NCBI GenBank assembly: GCA_907165065.1
Contig: OU015525.1
Location: forward strand, 46,983,037-47,047,036
Direction of reading: 5' to 3'
Source of the DNA: Caprimulgus europaeus
Lineage: Eukaryota > Chordata > Aves > Caprimulgiformes > Caprimulgidae
Length of the DNA stretch: 64,000 nt
Positions 1 to 13,440 of this stretch are shown here, in pieces. Each line of letters starts with the position of its first letter. The first letter of the stretch is position 1. The notes under the pieces were generated by a model, which was not told the DNA's origin, did no database searches, and saw only the letters and a program-made list of their open reading frames with translations. Position numbers and translations under genes: made by a program.

Positions 1-3000
1 TGCAATAATTTCCCATGTTGTAAGGAACTTTCTGTTGGTACAAAGTTGATCAGTGGTCCTGAAGCATTCTTGTGAGAATTATTCCAGGCACTGAAAAAGG
101 AGTATAGTATAGACAAGAAAACACTTCAATTTTGGCTAGAATGAACTGTCACTGGTTCTCACCCACCCTACAAAACACTTTTTCTTGAGAAATAAGTAAC
201 TGAATTCTATTGCTCTTAAGTGGACTGGCTGGTTCAACACATATAAATAGATCAGATTTCTTCTTAAACAAATTAGTGGAAGATTTAATAGGCTACAGAA
301 AAACAACTTAAAAGTTTTATAATTTTTCTTTGCTGCTACAGCAAGTTCTGTACTGTTTATCTGTGTTTTAAGATCACTTTGCTGCACTGACTTAACATTG
401 TACTGCCAAAGTACTAAAATAGACAGTTATTTAATACCCCTGTTCCTGGATTTTTAATACACACTGAAAATAAGTCAGGGAGATAAGACTATAGCTACTG
501 AAATGTCAAACTATAGCACTGTGAAGAAAATGTCATTTCATTTCAGTCAAGACTAGCTTGTCTTCCCAACATTTGGATTTTTCATGTTTCAAATAATTTC
601 AGTGATAATATTTGCTAGTTTAGCACCCTTATTTTTAAATTATCATGCCAGATTTGAAAATCTATCAACATTTATCTGGTTGTGTGTGAAAACTTCACAA
701 AAGTGCCTGAAAAGTTCTGATCAGATGGTGATACCTAGGTAAACCTAGAAACAGGGCACAGCCAGGTCAGTGGAAGATATAAACACCAAAAATAATCTTG
801 TGGAAGTTGATGGTAGAATATGGCAGGTAAAAGGAAGATTTACATAAAGATTTCAGCCAGCCTGGAGGGAAGTACTGCTTGATTTACTTCACTGAGGGAG
901 AGAGGACTTCCAGAGATTGACAAGAGAGAATGAAAAGCAGATGGAAGGGTTTTATTGAGTGCTGTCAAGAATAAGTTTTCCTGACTCTAGTCTTTTGACG
1001 AGTCTCACTACCTCAGAGTTTTCCTTGTGATATTTCTACTATTTGGCATTTCAGAGTAGTCCCTTTGGCATTACTTACCTCATGCAGGGCAGTATCTAAC
1101 ATTCAGTCAGATCTCCCTCAAGTCTACCCTTTCCCCAGGCCATTTACCTTTCATCCTGAATAGAGTCCTGCACCACTAAAGAGCGCATTGCCTCACATGT
1201 GGGCTTTCTCTCTGTTCCAGTCACTTCAAACAAAAGGATAATGTTAGCTCTATCTCACTCAGAGTTGTTCCTCTGCAGCTCATCTTTCCCCATAAGGATC
1301 CACTCCTGGAGCTTATCACAGTTTCTACCTTTTGTTCTTCTCACTTTCTCCAATGACAGATCCTTTTCCAGCCTCATGATCCCTGTGAGATCCTCCTCCC
1401 TATCCTCTCTTAGGATGGTGAACAAAACATCACCACCCTAAGCATCTTCATAATCTGCTTTAGATTTTTCCTTTTAATCTCATTTCCTCATCGTGAACCT
1501 GCTCCCTTCAGGTGTCAACAAAAAAGGCACTTTTAAACTACATTTTAAGACTCGTTTCAGGATTACCTTCCCCAGTCAGCCAGAGATACCCTCGCCACAG
1601 AGTGCCAGATATTAATGGTAGGTTGCTGTACCGTAACTACCCACAGATGTTAGTAACGTCATTAGCTTCTGGAAAGATTGTCTGTCTGGCAACATGAAAG
1701 GAAATAAGTGGTGCAAGAGCATTAAAAGCTTATTAAGCTATCTGCTTTTTGTAATATTGTGCGTGAGACGGAAACCACACCTACAATGCTTGCAACCAGC
1801 AAGCCAAGATTAAGGAAAAGCCAAGCTTTCAATGTCTTGGCCTGTGTATCAGCCTTGAATCGAAAAGAAAATAATCATATTCTAAAACAGATCAGAACCG
1901 GAGGATTTTCCTGTTGGTATTGGAAACAAAAGGGGTAATGAGTCATTGCTATGCTTACTCCCAGGATATTGTAACTGGATGCTGAAATTATGGAGCTAGC
2001 CCTTCTGCTATTTTAATGGTGTGCTTCCAGCAGACTGAAGATTTTGTTATTGTGCTATGAATGACACACTTCAGATAAGTGTTCCTTCACAATTACACTT
2101 ACTGTTGTTAGTCTTGTCACTGAAACAGAGATGGAGTTGAGTTCAGTGGCCAAATTACTTCAATAGGTTTACTTTGTAATATTCTGCATATATTCATATT
2201 TAATTCAAATCGAATCCAAAATACATTCTAAACACAGAATAACATTTGTTTGACCTCCAATTAGGTAATGCGTGTCCACAAGTAACTGTGAGATACAGCA
2301 TGTTTTCAGTGTTTTTTTTATCGTCTCTTTTTTTCAGTCAGTATCTTCACTACCTGCTCAACAGACAGGTGAGTCTCTTATCAGAAATAGCAGATGGTAG
2401 AGCAAGTCTGTCTGAATTTTACAACTTCCACTCATAAAACTTTTCTGCAAAATTTGTTAAAGTGCATTATATTACAGCACAATTGCAGATATAAGCGGGG
2501 GGGTAGCAAAACTTCTGTTAAGGAGTGTGATTTTAAATCTTGTCACAGAGTTCTGTAACGCAAAGGCTGTATTTTATAGCTTGGAGAAAGCAGACTGAAT
2601 CTCAGCTGACACTGTCTTCAGTTCCCATCACTTCAATGTCAAAGAGGGAGTTCAGAGGATGAGCTCATGAACTGTGTTTGCAATTTGTGAACTAGGGGAA
2701 AATCTGCCCATTGCTTTACTGAGAACTAAATGTCAGTTAAATGAATCAGACCACTGTATAACACTGAATACTGCAGAATTTCAAACTACTCATGACCATG
2801 AAATGGACCAAAAAGTTAATCTCTATAACTAATCTAAACGTGCAACAGTTCCCTGGTCTATGCATCCATCCTTACATCAGAGCTGTCCTGTTTTCCAGGT
2901 TTTGGTCAAAGACAAGGTATTATCCTGCAGGTGCTTATTTCATAGAACAAGAGAGTGAGAAAAGAAACAGAGAAGAGGAAGGAATAGGCAGAGCCCTTGC

Positions 3001-5225
3001 ATTTAGTTGACCAGAGTTACTATCAGAAATATGGCACACCAAGTTAAACTGTATGCTCAGGGTTCCCAAGAAAGCAAATGAGAACGAGCATATGATTTTC
3101 TTCCACATCCCTTTTACCTTCTGAAGTTGAGAGACATGAAATCTGAGCATGCCTTACAGATAAAACATATAGGCTTCCAATAAGCTATTCTGTTATTTAA
3201 GACTACTAAGTGTCTTAAAATATTCCCTATTCCTTTCTGAACTTCAGCAATGGCTCTCAGTATTGCAAGGGAGGACAAACGGGTTTGAGATGAGTTATCC
3301 CAGATGCTATTCATAGCTTAAAGGCAGATCATAAGTCCTCTTTTCATTATAAGGGTGCATCACATGAAAAAAAAAGAAAAACATCTACATGGAAGCTGTG
3401 AATTTATACTTTGTAAAATCTGGAAATCTTTCAGAATAAAATTGAAGTTGATGACATAAATGTTCTGTTTTATTACTTTTTATATTATTTCCATATTCTA
3501 TCACACTAGCCAGATGGGGATAAGTGAATCTTATTTTAATATCTATTTATAAATTCTCTTGAGTCATGCTCCAAGATCAGGTGCATTTTAAATCTAGAGT
3601 AATTCAACTGAGGCCGCCACGCTGGACCTGAATCAGTATCCACATCCAGCTTCCCAGAAGTTGGTGGTACTTGGTATAGAAGTGAGATCCAATGTGTTAG
3701 TGCCCCTGTGATGTTTTATAATCTGGACAGACTCAAAATAAACAAACAAAAATATTTAGAATTTAGAAACCTTCACTAAAATGAGAAAAATTCTTTCAAG
3801 AATTAAAACTTACTAAGTCTAAATAAGAGTTGAAGTGAAGTGTGTAGATATTACTATGAGACAACTTAGAGAATGTACATGATCTGGCATGGCCAGAAAT
3901 TTACAGAAACAAATAAACAAGACAACAGGAGTCCAAGGACAGATAGGGGACTAGAAATGGGTGGATTATTACTTTTTTTTCCCTGCTGATTTGATAAATC
4001 AACAAAAAAGATTATGATTTGGAGTTGTTCTCAAGTTCTATATCCATCAAGATATTGCCTAGATTCTGCCCTCTCAATCCTTCCAAAAAAACAATCAGTA
4101 AAGAACATGTTAGTGTGTTCTCCTCTCACCTGGAGGAAATCTGAATGCATGTTTCCAAACAACTATTGCCACTCTTGTTGGAACAGCTTCCACTTCTGTG
4201 AACTGAAAAACTGGTTGTTTGTAGAACTCTCAGAAAAGTATCTGTGGTGTGAAGCTGAAAGATAGGTAATGTGAAGAGCAGTGGTGAGTTAGATGGAGAA
4301 GATACTGAACAATGAAATTGCTTCAGTATTGACATTCTTATCATATTCAGGCCAACAGGACATAATATGCATTTTTGGGAAGTAAAGAAAATTGTAGAAT
4401 AGAAATCCTAATTTCTTCACTTAGTTTCTACTCCTAACAGTAACAAACAAGATATCTTAAAAACTGGAGTATGGAAAAAAACCTCAATAGTTTTTTCCTA
4501 AAATAAAAGTGATTAACAACCAGCAATATAAATTTCTAGAACACCCTGGCCTAAGACCTAATAATTTAATTAAACATATTTGATTTATGATGGCGAGTTG
4601 GTTAATGAGTTTAATAAAGGGTCACAGTTTCCTTTCAGAAACAAATATGTACAATGTGTAACACATCACAGGCATGGAACTATGCGATAGATGTTAGAAG
4701 GAAGAATTTAGCTGTGGATGTGAATAAATGAAATTTGCTCAGAATTTAGATCACTTATTCAGGGAGACTGCATACTTCTTGTGCAAGTCAAGTACATGCA
4801 TACTTGTCAGGTCCAATTATATACTGATTAGGCTAACAAACTAGACACATTTAAGCACATTAGTGAATCCCTGTCTGCAGAGATTTATATAAACTGAATT
4901 TTAAAAAAAGGTTAATTTCTATCCTAACCAAGAGAACTAAATTTTCTATCAATTCTCTTTTCATTGTAAATGTGTGCAGCTCTGCTATATTTCTTAACAT
5001 AGCTTGACATAAAGTACACTTATATTTTTGTAAAAAAATATTTTCACACATTCTAAATGTTTTCTGGCTTTCTGTCAGTTTTTATTTGCTTTCCAGACTA
5101 GAAATGATTGTGAAACTCAAAGAACATGGATAAAGGTTTACAATTTTTTTCTCATTGTATATGTCATTTTATTGTATGTTAGACAGACACATGATTCAGA
5201 ATAGTACTAGCTCTGTAATTAGGAT
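1..5225. other. Gene-free AT-rich DNA
   Basis: No coding region is supported. Open frames are short (about 83 codons at most), overlap on both strands and resemble no family I recognise. The stretch at about 1130-1440 is rich in C and T on the plus strand. The stretch at about 1700-2110 has mixed composition, few homopolymer runs and a RUNX-like AACCACACC, so it could hold conserved non-coding sequence, but nothing in a single genome proves this. A short GC-richer patch lies at about 3610-3670 and is unidentified. Confidence 0.6.
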
Positions 5226-5229
5226 GTTT

Positions 5230-5822
5230 GAGTCACTTTTTACTTGGGAGAAGAGACTGATCCCCATCTCTCTTGTAGAGAGTGAGGAGGTATCCCCTCA
5301 GCCTCCCTTTCTCTAGGCTAAACAACCCCAGTCCCCTCAGCTGCTCCTCATAAGACTTGTGCTCTAGACCCTTCACCAGCTTTGCTGCCCTTCTCTGGAC
5401 ACACTCCAGCACCTTCATGTCCTTCTTGTAATGAGGGGCCCAAAACTGAACACAGTACTCACCACTGCTTAGTACAGGGTTAACATAAATTCCCTGATGC
5501 TACTGGCCACACTATTCCTGATACAGGCCAGGATGCTATTAACCTTCTTGGCCACCTGGGCACAGTGCTGACTCATGTTCAGCCAACTATCAATCAATAT
5601 TCCCAGGTCCCTCTCTGCCAAGCACCTCTCCAGCCACTCCCCCCCAAGCCTGTAGTGCTGCCCAGAGCTGTTGTGGCCAAAGTTCAGGACCCAGCACTTG
5701 GCCTTTTTGAATTTCATACAGTTGGCTTTGGCCCATCAATTCAGCTTGTTCAGATCCCTTTGTAGAGCCTTCCTACCCTCAAGCAGAACAACACTCCCAC
5801 TCAGCTTGATGTCGTCAATGAT
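5230..5822 (-). mobile_element. CR1 LINE fragment, 3' tail missing
   Basis: Read on the minus strand, this is the second half of the CR1 ORF2 reverse transcriptase and the domain after it. The text begins at the catalytic motif C region (ADD-like, here DDIKL) near 5820 and runs through LEGRKALQRDL, the [14 protein letters not shown] block and the [25 protein letters not shown] block. It stops near 5230 at the sequence matching CTCTTCTCCCAAGTAA. The last 300 or so bases of a full CR1, including the octamer tail, are absent. That is unusual, because CR1 copies normally lose the 5' end and keep the 3' end. It belongs with the 23.8 and 62.1 kb copies by internal sequence. A short deletion near 5463 removes the usual text between the ACTGGTGAG and AGTACTGTG motifs. 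Confidence 0.93.
5469..5822 (-). pseudogene. CR1 ORF2 reverse transcriptase fragment
   Basis: This is a broken piece of the CR1 reverse transcriptase, the enzyme that copies LINE RNA into DNA at the target site. The fragment starts at the motif C aspartates (DDIKL) and continues into the thumb region, with [14 protein letters not shown] at about residues 44-57 of the open part that starts at 5717. An in-frame TGA stands where related copies have an arginine or other codon before WA, and another stop follows MLTLY at 5469. Fingers, palm motif A and the endonuclease are absent because the copy is 5'-truncated. It cannot make a working enzyme. Confidence 0.85.
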
Positions 5823-6591
5823 AATGTGTTATTTTAACATTCTCTTATTTTGATAACAAATTTTATTCCAAACTCATCTTGAGTTAAATATTTTTGAAAA
5901 GAGTTTTGATTCACATAAAAAAATTCACTACCAATGAGCTAAACAATAGTTAACTGAAAAATATCCAACTGTCCACATTATTCAATACTTATAACAGGTT
6001 TTTGTGTATGAAAAAAAAAAAGAGTATTATTCAGAGCCTTTGAAATACTTTTAGCATTGTTATTACTTAAACATATTTCTTGTCTTTTTAATGGGGGATA
6101 GGTTGAGTATAGTGTGAGCTAATATTGAAAAATAAATAGACATTTGGTTATTTCTGCTTTTTACTAAGAAAACAGTATGGTTAGTCAATATGCTATCACA
6201 CACAAAAATTAAAAAAAAAAAAGTTCCAAAGTTTTTTGAACAAAAAGAAGTCTGGATTCATATATGATAACTTCCATCAATGTCCTGAAACACTAATATG
6301 AAAGAGAAAGATGCCAGTGAAATGGTCTAAAAAGGAAAAAAAGCCACAACAGAATAGTTTCTTGAGATATTATTCAGCAAAAATATTCACTAGTATGTTG
6401 TGGATAAAAATGAACATGGAATATTCAATACAGGTTTTAAAAAACAATTATTAATACATAAACTACATATTGCATTATTATAGCTCTGAGACAGTTTATA
6501 TTGTGCTAGTACCTACAGGGCCTGGCTAATAGTCAACTTGAAATACAAGTTGAAAAATACAAGGAAAAATCACAAGTGCCCTGGTCTCATG

Positions 6592-6609
6592 ACACACACA
6601 CACACACAG
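6592..6609. repeat. (CA)n microsatellite
   Basis: About nine uninterrupted AC dinucleotides lie here. The run is short but long enough to vary in length between individuals. Confidence 0.9.
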
Positions 6610-9600
6610 AGGTATTTTTGATACATTTATTCTCATATTATTAGACTTCTTTTACAATTGAGAGATCTGTTAATAAAAAATAAACAGTCATTCAAAATGC
6701 GCCAAAATAAAGGGATAGGAATATTGGTAAAATGGATACTGCAACTCTAGCATCAAAACAAGTCTAATCAGTAGCAAATTAACACTCTCTCACTGTGGAG
6801 TCTCTGGAGGCTTTAGCTACAAACCCATAACAACCCATAGGGGCTCTATGCAAACAAAATTTTTACCAACTAAACGTTTTCAGTAGATCACAAAATAGCA
6901 TTTCACACTGAAACACAGCACAATTTCATCCTCTTTTGATCCAGAACATGGTTCCATTCACTCTTCTCTGTGGAAAAATTATTAGAAATAATTTAGGTTA
7001 TGAAGACTCATTACTTTCTTTAGCTTCATTCTCAGAGAGGGATCAGGTATCTTGTCTGAAGTTTATTGAAAATTCAAACCTGAGATGAACATTGTGGGGG
7101 GAAAGAATTTTCACCCAAGATGTAAAAATCTAGCAAAACCCCACAACCCACTAAGATTAGGGACTTGATAAGACATTGTCAGGATATGGTTGATCGTTCT
7201 AAGCTTCATGGGTCTTTCAAATGCTGTAATAAAATGAAACCTTCTAAGTTTCTACGACGTGCCTACATAGCATATGCAAAAGGTATTGCTTTAAAAGCTG
7301 CAAGTGTCTGATTTGACCTATATTCCTTTAAGGATGGAATGTTTTTTTTTAAAAAGAAGCTCCAAACAATAAAAGAGTTTCTCAGTCCCTGGTGTGGCTG
7401 TCCATATTCATGAAAAGATCTTGGCAGTGCCATTTTCACAGTCTTATTTCATACTAACAAGGTTTTCTTTTCATCAGCTCTTTTTGGCCTCTCAAATATG
7501 TATCTAAATCCCACTAAAATTGCTTTCTTTTCTTATCAACACAGGAAAAATAGTGAGGGAAGTGTTATCTGCATGTATGTGTTTTTAAGCTATGTGTTTC
7601 AGTGCTGATAAGCAGAGATGCAATGGCTATGATAAAAAAAGAAATACAAGAAAAGATTGTTCAAACATTTCTGAAAAAAACTCCATAGCTTTCAGGGTAA
7701 GATCTTTAAAGATAATATTTTATAGAAATTTAAGAACTTGAAATTCTATCTTTCCTAGAAAAAGGTGCAGTCAATTACATGAGGTTAAATAAAGTCACCA
7801 TGTCTACAGGTGACATTTGTAGGTAAAGTGAGATATAATTTATACAGGTTAGATTTAACTAATTTGTTAGTAGTTAAGAGATATGCCAACACAGCAGGTG
7901 ATACACATTTATTTTTGCAGGCAAAAAACATAATTGGCTGTGTTGGAAGTATTACTATCATGCTAACAGATAGCAAAACCCACAATTTTTAAGGTTGCTC
8001 GGGCTTTGAAAATAAATAATTTGAGAGCCCTCTGTAGTAACATCTAAACATTATGTGTACCAAAGTCTGCTATGAGATATTATCTGCTTAAAGAAGATGT
8101 TATTAAAATTTAGATGTAGAGTTGCTATTATTATATATTTAAATAATTGGAAAGCTACTTCTATATTCACTGACTCATCAGTTTCTGCTAAAGCTACCTA
8201 AATAAACACCTTGCTGAAATAAGCTGTAGGAATTCTGTATCCAGTCATTATCGATCAGAGAACTGATTTTATAGACTCTCCTCGGAGCAAGAAGTATAAA
8301 GTGAAAAGTTTCAATGATTACTTGATTATCTCAGAAAGACTTCAAAAGTTGTTGGACATAAAAGACTGGCCTTCTTTAAATTAAAATTATCAGAATATCC
8401 AGCACAATTTACAATGCATGACAATTCTATTATTCAAGCTTGGTCAAAAATTAGCAGTAAGAAAATCTTGGTAAGAAAAGAGTAATAAGGAAAAATATAG
8501 CCTATCAAAATATATACCGCTAAAGACATTGAAATGTCAGGGAAAACAACATACTTTACTTCACCATTTGACATATAGATTAAATAGTATAGTCCTTAGT
8601 CAAAGTTTCAGTTTCAAGTCAATGAGAGTTCTGCTGCAACAAAGGGAGTGAAATGTGACTGAAATAGACAAGCTCCTGGTATGTGCTGCCATGTGTCCCA
8701 AGACTGGGTCATTTAGCCTACTGTTTTTCAGCTGCACACTAAGAGAAAAATAAAGGTTTGCAGAACAGGCTTTAAATACACTTGGTATCAACAGGAGACA
8801 ATAAAACTGAATTCTGAAAATTTAAAATCTGTTTAAATCCATACTGTACCAGAATTAGGCAAATCTCACTGCAAGTCTGAGTGTGAAATCAAATTCTCTG
8901 TTAGCTTGCAAAATTAGCAAATGACAGTGGAAACACAGTGCCATATGTGTTGCATAGATTTACTATTCTGTTATGATGGTTTGTGTTTTACATGATATGA
9001 TTGGGGAAGTTTGCTTTGATCCACATTACAGTTGTCTTCATTTTTACAGAAAGGTGGAATGGGCCATAGCAGAAATGATGACACATGAAAGGTGGTCATC
9101 CTTCCCTTTCATTTTCAGATGGTTCTACTGCATTACAGTCAATGTACAGTGCTACTAGCAATTGCAGTTCCTAATATTTAGATGCATTAACTTTGCTGAA
9201 CTGTTCATTTTACCCAGTTCAGGGTCTGGGTTAGTATAGGATTGTACCTTCAAAATAGTGTCTGCAATTCGTCTTAGCTAGGGTTGACTATTGTTTACTT
9301 TCTTCCTTTCAATACTAAACACTTGTCATAGTAAAATATTATCAGTTTGAGGTAATTTGCTACTTTTTGAATGACTGAATTAAAAAATTCAATAATTCAA
9401 AAGATGAATAAAACTATTGCTGATCATTAGTTATCAGTATGTAGTTTTAACATTTAGCTAGATCACTTGATAACGTTTTTGATAAAAAAAATTTCTGAGT
9501 ACCAAACACAGAACTGTAATTGGAATATCTGGGAGTTCTGCAGAACTCTGAAAGTAAAGGTTTATTTTTAACTGAAAACTTTGGCTTTTCTGAAGTCAGT

Positions 9601-10284
9601 TTTTGCCTCCAACGTCTGAATGCTTTTTCTCTGTAGGTGAGACCAGTGACACACAGATGGAACTCATTACCTGCAGTGCCACATGCTGCTCAAGAGAAAG
9701 TTTAATGAGGGTGAGAAAAGTGTCTCAGACTTTTTCTCATTGTCTTCCATCACCAGTCATCACGACAGCTTTGGGAGGTGTGACAGCTAATACTGCTTCT
9801 GCAAGTGGATTTGCATATAGGGATTGAACTACATATTTCCCCCCAAAGGCTAAGCTATCAAAGCAAGTTTGCTTGTTGCATATATTAGATAGCCAAAAAG
9901 TCCAACAGAATTAGCAATTTCTTTAAAGCGTAAGACAACCAATCTTCTTGAGAATAATCTGCTAATAAGAATTTAAAGTATATTTAGACACAGCCATCTG
10001 AATGCAAATTAAGTATCCACAAAAAAATTCTAAACCCCTCTATTAAAAGGAAACAGAACAGTATTTTTAAAAGTGAACAACGAGACGCAAAAAATCTATT
10101 TCCCCCAGTACTAACTTTTAAAACAACGTTCAGATATACTTTAAAAAAACTCATTCTCATTAGACAGAGGAAATGATTGTAGTAGTTAAAGATAATAACA
10201 TCCAGCCATACAATTATGCTGAGCTGCTCCAGGTTACACATAGGCATTCCTCAGCACTCTCCATATTTTGAACTTGAGGCAGTA

Positions 10285-10395
10285 TTGCATGTTCTTTCAT
10301 AACTGTAAGCAATGACCTGGCAAGGCAGCTTCTCACATTGCTGCTGAGCCATCCATTTTCCAACCTGTAAAACTCCGTTTCAGTGAACTCTCTTT
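10285..10395 (+). repeat. Possible MIR/CORE-SINE relic
   Basis: The order TGACCT, GGCAAGGCAG, CTTCTCAC, CTGAGCC, TTTTCCAACCTGTAAAA follows the conserved core-to-3' part of MIR-type SINEs (TGACCTTGGGCAAGT ... CTGAGCC ... CATCTGTAAAAT). The match is judged by eye, has several mismatches and an insertion between CTCAC and CTGAGCC, and would be very old. Chance similarity remains possible. Confidence 0.3.
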
Positions 10396-12519
10396 AGGTG
10401 CTGAACAGGGTTGTATGTCCTTAGGTGTGTTGGCCTTAGGTTGTTTTGCTTTGATCCAGTAACTTTTTTTTTTTTTTCCCTTTACCCACATTATGTTGTC
10501 CTCAATATGATCCCATAGAAATATTTGGCTTGGCTGAATCATGATTCAGCACAAGCTCAGGTCCAGACTTCCAGGTAGGGTCTAGCTCCTACATTCCAGC
10601 TCTAATTAAATGAGTATTTATTTAATAGATCTCTCATCACAAGACTTGCAAAAGCAGCTCATAGGTCTTGATGGTATACTGTCTGTGTAGACATCTCTGT
10701 AATCTATTTTTAGTGTTGAGGTAACTACTGAAAGTGAGAAAAGGTAAGGGAAATAAAAAAACCTGAAATGAACACACAAAAACTAATGACAAAGTATTTG
10801 GTAGAAAATTCCAGTTTGTACAGATGAACTACTTCTTGTGTGGTTTTAAATTATTTATGAAACAGTAACCTCTGCAAACTTGCAACATATCCCACCAAAA
10901 CCTCCTTAGAACTGACTTGCATTAGATTATGTAGTAGCTATCTCTGTTCAAGTCCAACTCTAAAGCTTGGTAAGGCACCAACTTCCTAAAAATAAAAGTG
11001 AACTGGAAGAGTGTCCATTTAAAAAAAAAATTCTATTATTAATTTTTTTTAGCACAGTTTTTTTGTCTCATTCTCTTTCTATTCAGGCTGCAGGGAGCTA
11101 CATTTCTTTTTACACTGAGGTCCTTGACATAACACAAGATTTGACCTCAGCTGCCTTTGTTCAAAACTTTCCTTGTACAATTCTATTTCCTATCATGCTG
11201 ACAAATAGGAATCTGGACCATGTCAATGTGCTGTTGAAGTAAATAAGTTGTATCTCTTGATTCTTTTCTTTTGTCCTGTAAGAGTTTGATGTATGCTTGA
11301 TATACATCTAAGAAAATGACTGTCTGATATATGTTCAGAAAAGCAGGACTTTTACTTGAGTATACCAAAAGTGTTTCCTGGAACACCAATTTTCTCTATG
11401 TCATGAAGTATAAATAAAAGCTAATATCTCCTCACTTGGTTAACTGGCACAGATTTGAAATATGAATTGGGAATAGTTGTGAATAGCTAACTGGTCAATA
11501 TAAAAATCACTGGCTACGGATTTTTGACTGAAGCTTTTTAAAACTAATAGAAGTGGGAATATAGTTATTATATCAGTGACAGATCTGCTCCATTAAATAC
11601 GTGTTACAGGAATAAGGGCAGGGGAAGGAGTGATTAATGCCTTGTGATTAGGATCATGGGGTCTCTTCAGTTTAGCTAGGCAACTGCAATTACATCTTTT
11701 GGGCTAGTATTGTGAAATAAAGTTTCCTAAATTTATGTAATCATTTTATGTGCTTCCATGGTCAAACAAAAGAAATTGCTACCATTAATGCTGTGTTCAG
11801 CAGAACAAGGTATACTTAGGAGGATGCCGGAGCGAACCTTTCACCAAGAATAGCGCTACAGAAGACAGGATTAAAAAAAAGGGACTAGAGGCAAAGAAGT
11901 GTAAAAGCAGGAAGTTGGTAGAGAATAAACAAACCCCAGAGGGGCAGAGAAAGTAAATTATAGTCTTTCTGACTGCAGGACATACAGGAAAGGGTTTCAG
12001 TATGGAAAATTCTGGGTTGAACAGTTTTGCAATTTAGGACAAAGAGCCTGATTTTTAGAAATTCTCAGCATCCACAGCCCTTCATTAGAAATGTAATTAT
12101 CAACTTGGGCTTGGCAAAAATGTTCTTGTCTGTCTGTTCCTGTTCAATAGCTTTGTAGAACTCAGCCTAGAAAGTATAGTAGTAGTGCTTTGTTCTTGTT
12201 CTAAAAATGTTTTGTAAAAGGAAAATTATTAGTGTGAGGCAACCTGCAGTTCAGCTACATGACTTTGTCAGGACAGTCTGATGGGACATCATCATCCATG
12301 CTATTCAGCTCTGAGCCTTAGAGGAGAAATAAAGATGCTTTTCCCCAGTAAAATGAAAAATAGAGTGAACTGTGATCCCTTTACACTGTAATTGCCTCGC
12401 AGTTGGGTCTCACAGGACCTACTGAACCCAGTGAAACCTTCAACCTTATACACTGTAGTTCTTTCATTTCAATGTTAAGCTGTTATTTCTTTCCTATTTA
12501 CTAATCCTTCAGGAAAAAT

Positions 12520-12557
12520 CAATCAAACAAACAAAAAAAACCCAAACCAAAACCAAA
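12520..12557. repeat. A-run followed by CCAAACC tract
   Basis: An (AAAC)-like stretch and A8 pass directly into CCCAAACCAAAACC. It is one of about eight tracts in the window with the same polarity (A-rich first, C-containing second, on the plus strand). Others are at 18913-18951, 22905-22932, 26935-26968, 35159-35192, 35543-35573, 46363-46382 and 60948-60977. Confidence 0.7.
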
Positions 12558-13058
12558 GACTACATCTTGTCATTTCACACTGCTCACAAGCTTAGTTATA
12601 CACACTCAGCAAACATTTAATGAGAGCTTCTGTTTAAGTGAGTAGGACAGTTTTCCCAGCTTTTCTATATTCAGAATGCTTTCATGGTCTTTTGCTCTGC
12701 ATATGTACCCTATTTCGAAATGTATTTTTGTTTTGATTGATACAACTTTAAAGAGTGCCTTCAAGAGAAACACTGAGTTATTAAGCCTTGAATATAGCTC
12801 GCTTTCATCCACTACAGTACCTTTGTCATAGCCCCACACTTCAAAGCTAATCTTTGATAACAAGCTTTTCTTTCTTTCTGTCTATACTTAATACAATTTC
12901 TGCTGTTAAAATTGTAGCCCACACGTTTTTAAGAAATTATTTTCCAAATCCCTGCATTTTTTCATGTTTGATGTCAACATTTATGGAGAACTGTTTCATC
13001 TCTTTCTTTTTTTTCCTTTTTTGTTAAATTTTACTGACGTGCTTCACATTTTCTCCTC

Positions 13059-13083
13059 TTTTTTTTTTTTTTTTTTTTTTTTT
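13059..13083. repeat. T25 homopolymer
   Basis: Twenty-five consecutive T, 32 bases upstream of a plus-strand CR1 copy. The gap between them has no CR1 similarity that I can see, so the adjacency may be chance. Confidence 0.95.
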
Positions 13084-13115
13084 CCCACACTCCAGCTGTA
13101 GTATTTACTATTTTT

Positions 13116-13440
13116 GGCCTTGAAGGGGGCCTACAGGAAAGCTGGGGAGGGACTTTTCATAAGGGCAGTTAATGACAGAACAAGGGGAAATGGCTTTAGG
13201 CTGAAAGAGGGTAGGTTTATATTAGATATTAGGAATAAATTCTTCACTGTGAGGGTGGTCAGACACTGGAACAAGTTGCCCAAGAAAGTAGATGCCCCGC
13301 CCTGGAAGTGTTCAAGGCCAGGCTGGATGAGGCTTTGAGCAACCTGATCTAGTGGGGTGTGTCCCTGCTCAAGGCAGGGGGGTTGGAATTAGATGATCTT
13401 TAAGGTCCCTTCCAACCCAAACCATTCTATGATTCTATGA
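13116..13440 (+). mobile_element. CR1 LINE, short 3' end
   Basis: This is a severely 5'-truncated CR1 of about 325 bp. It starts at GGGGGCCTACAGGAAAGCTGG, carries the last part of ORF2 (readable as LDIRNKFFTVRVVRHWNKLPK within the frame 13114-13338), then the 3' untranslated part with GGTTGGAATTAGATGATCTT and CCCTTCCAACCC, and finishes in two ATTCTATGA octamers. The tail places it in the same group as the 43.0, 47.3 and 51.9 kb copies. The ORF2 end is disturbed after LPKKV by a small frameshift (the expected [16 protein letters not shown] text is lost). Confidence 0.95.

Larger units (their letters stand above)
5823..13058. other. Gene-free AT-rich DNA
   Basis: No coding region is supported over about 7.2 kb. 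Contents I can point to are a (CA)n microsatellite at 6592-6609, scattered A runs, a possible MIR-like relic at 10285-10395, a T run near 10460-10470 and an A/C-rich tract at 12520-12557. The open frames present (up to 91 codons at 10967-11242) have no recognisable motifs and read like chance frames in AT-rich sequence. Confidence 0.6.

Noticed and set aside
6592..6609. Microsatellite as an unusual element
   Set aside because: An ordinary short (CA)n run. Listed as a repeat only.
9603..9827. Exon-like segment after TTTTTCTCTGTAG
   Set aside because: The polypyrimidine-AG could be a splice acceptor, but the frame has no homology I recognise and no matching donor or neighbouring exon.
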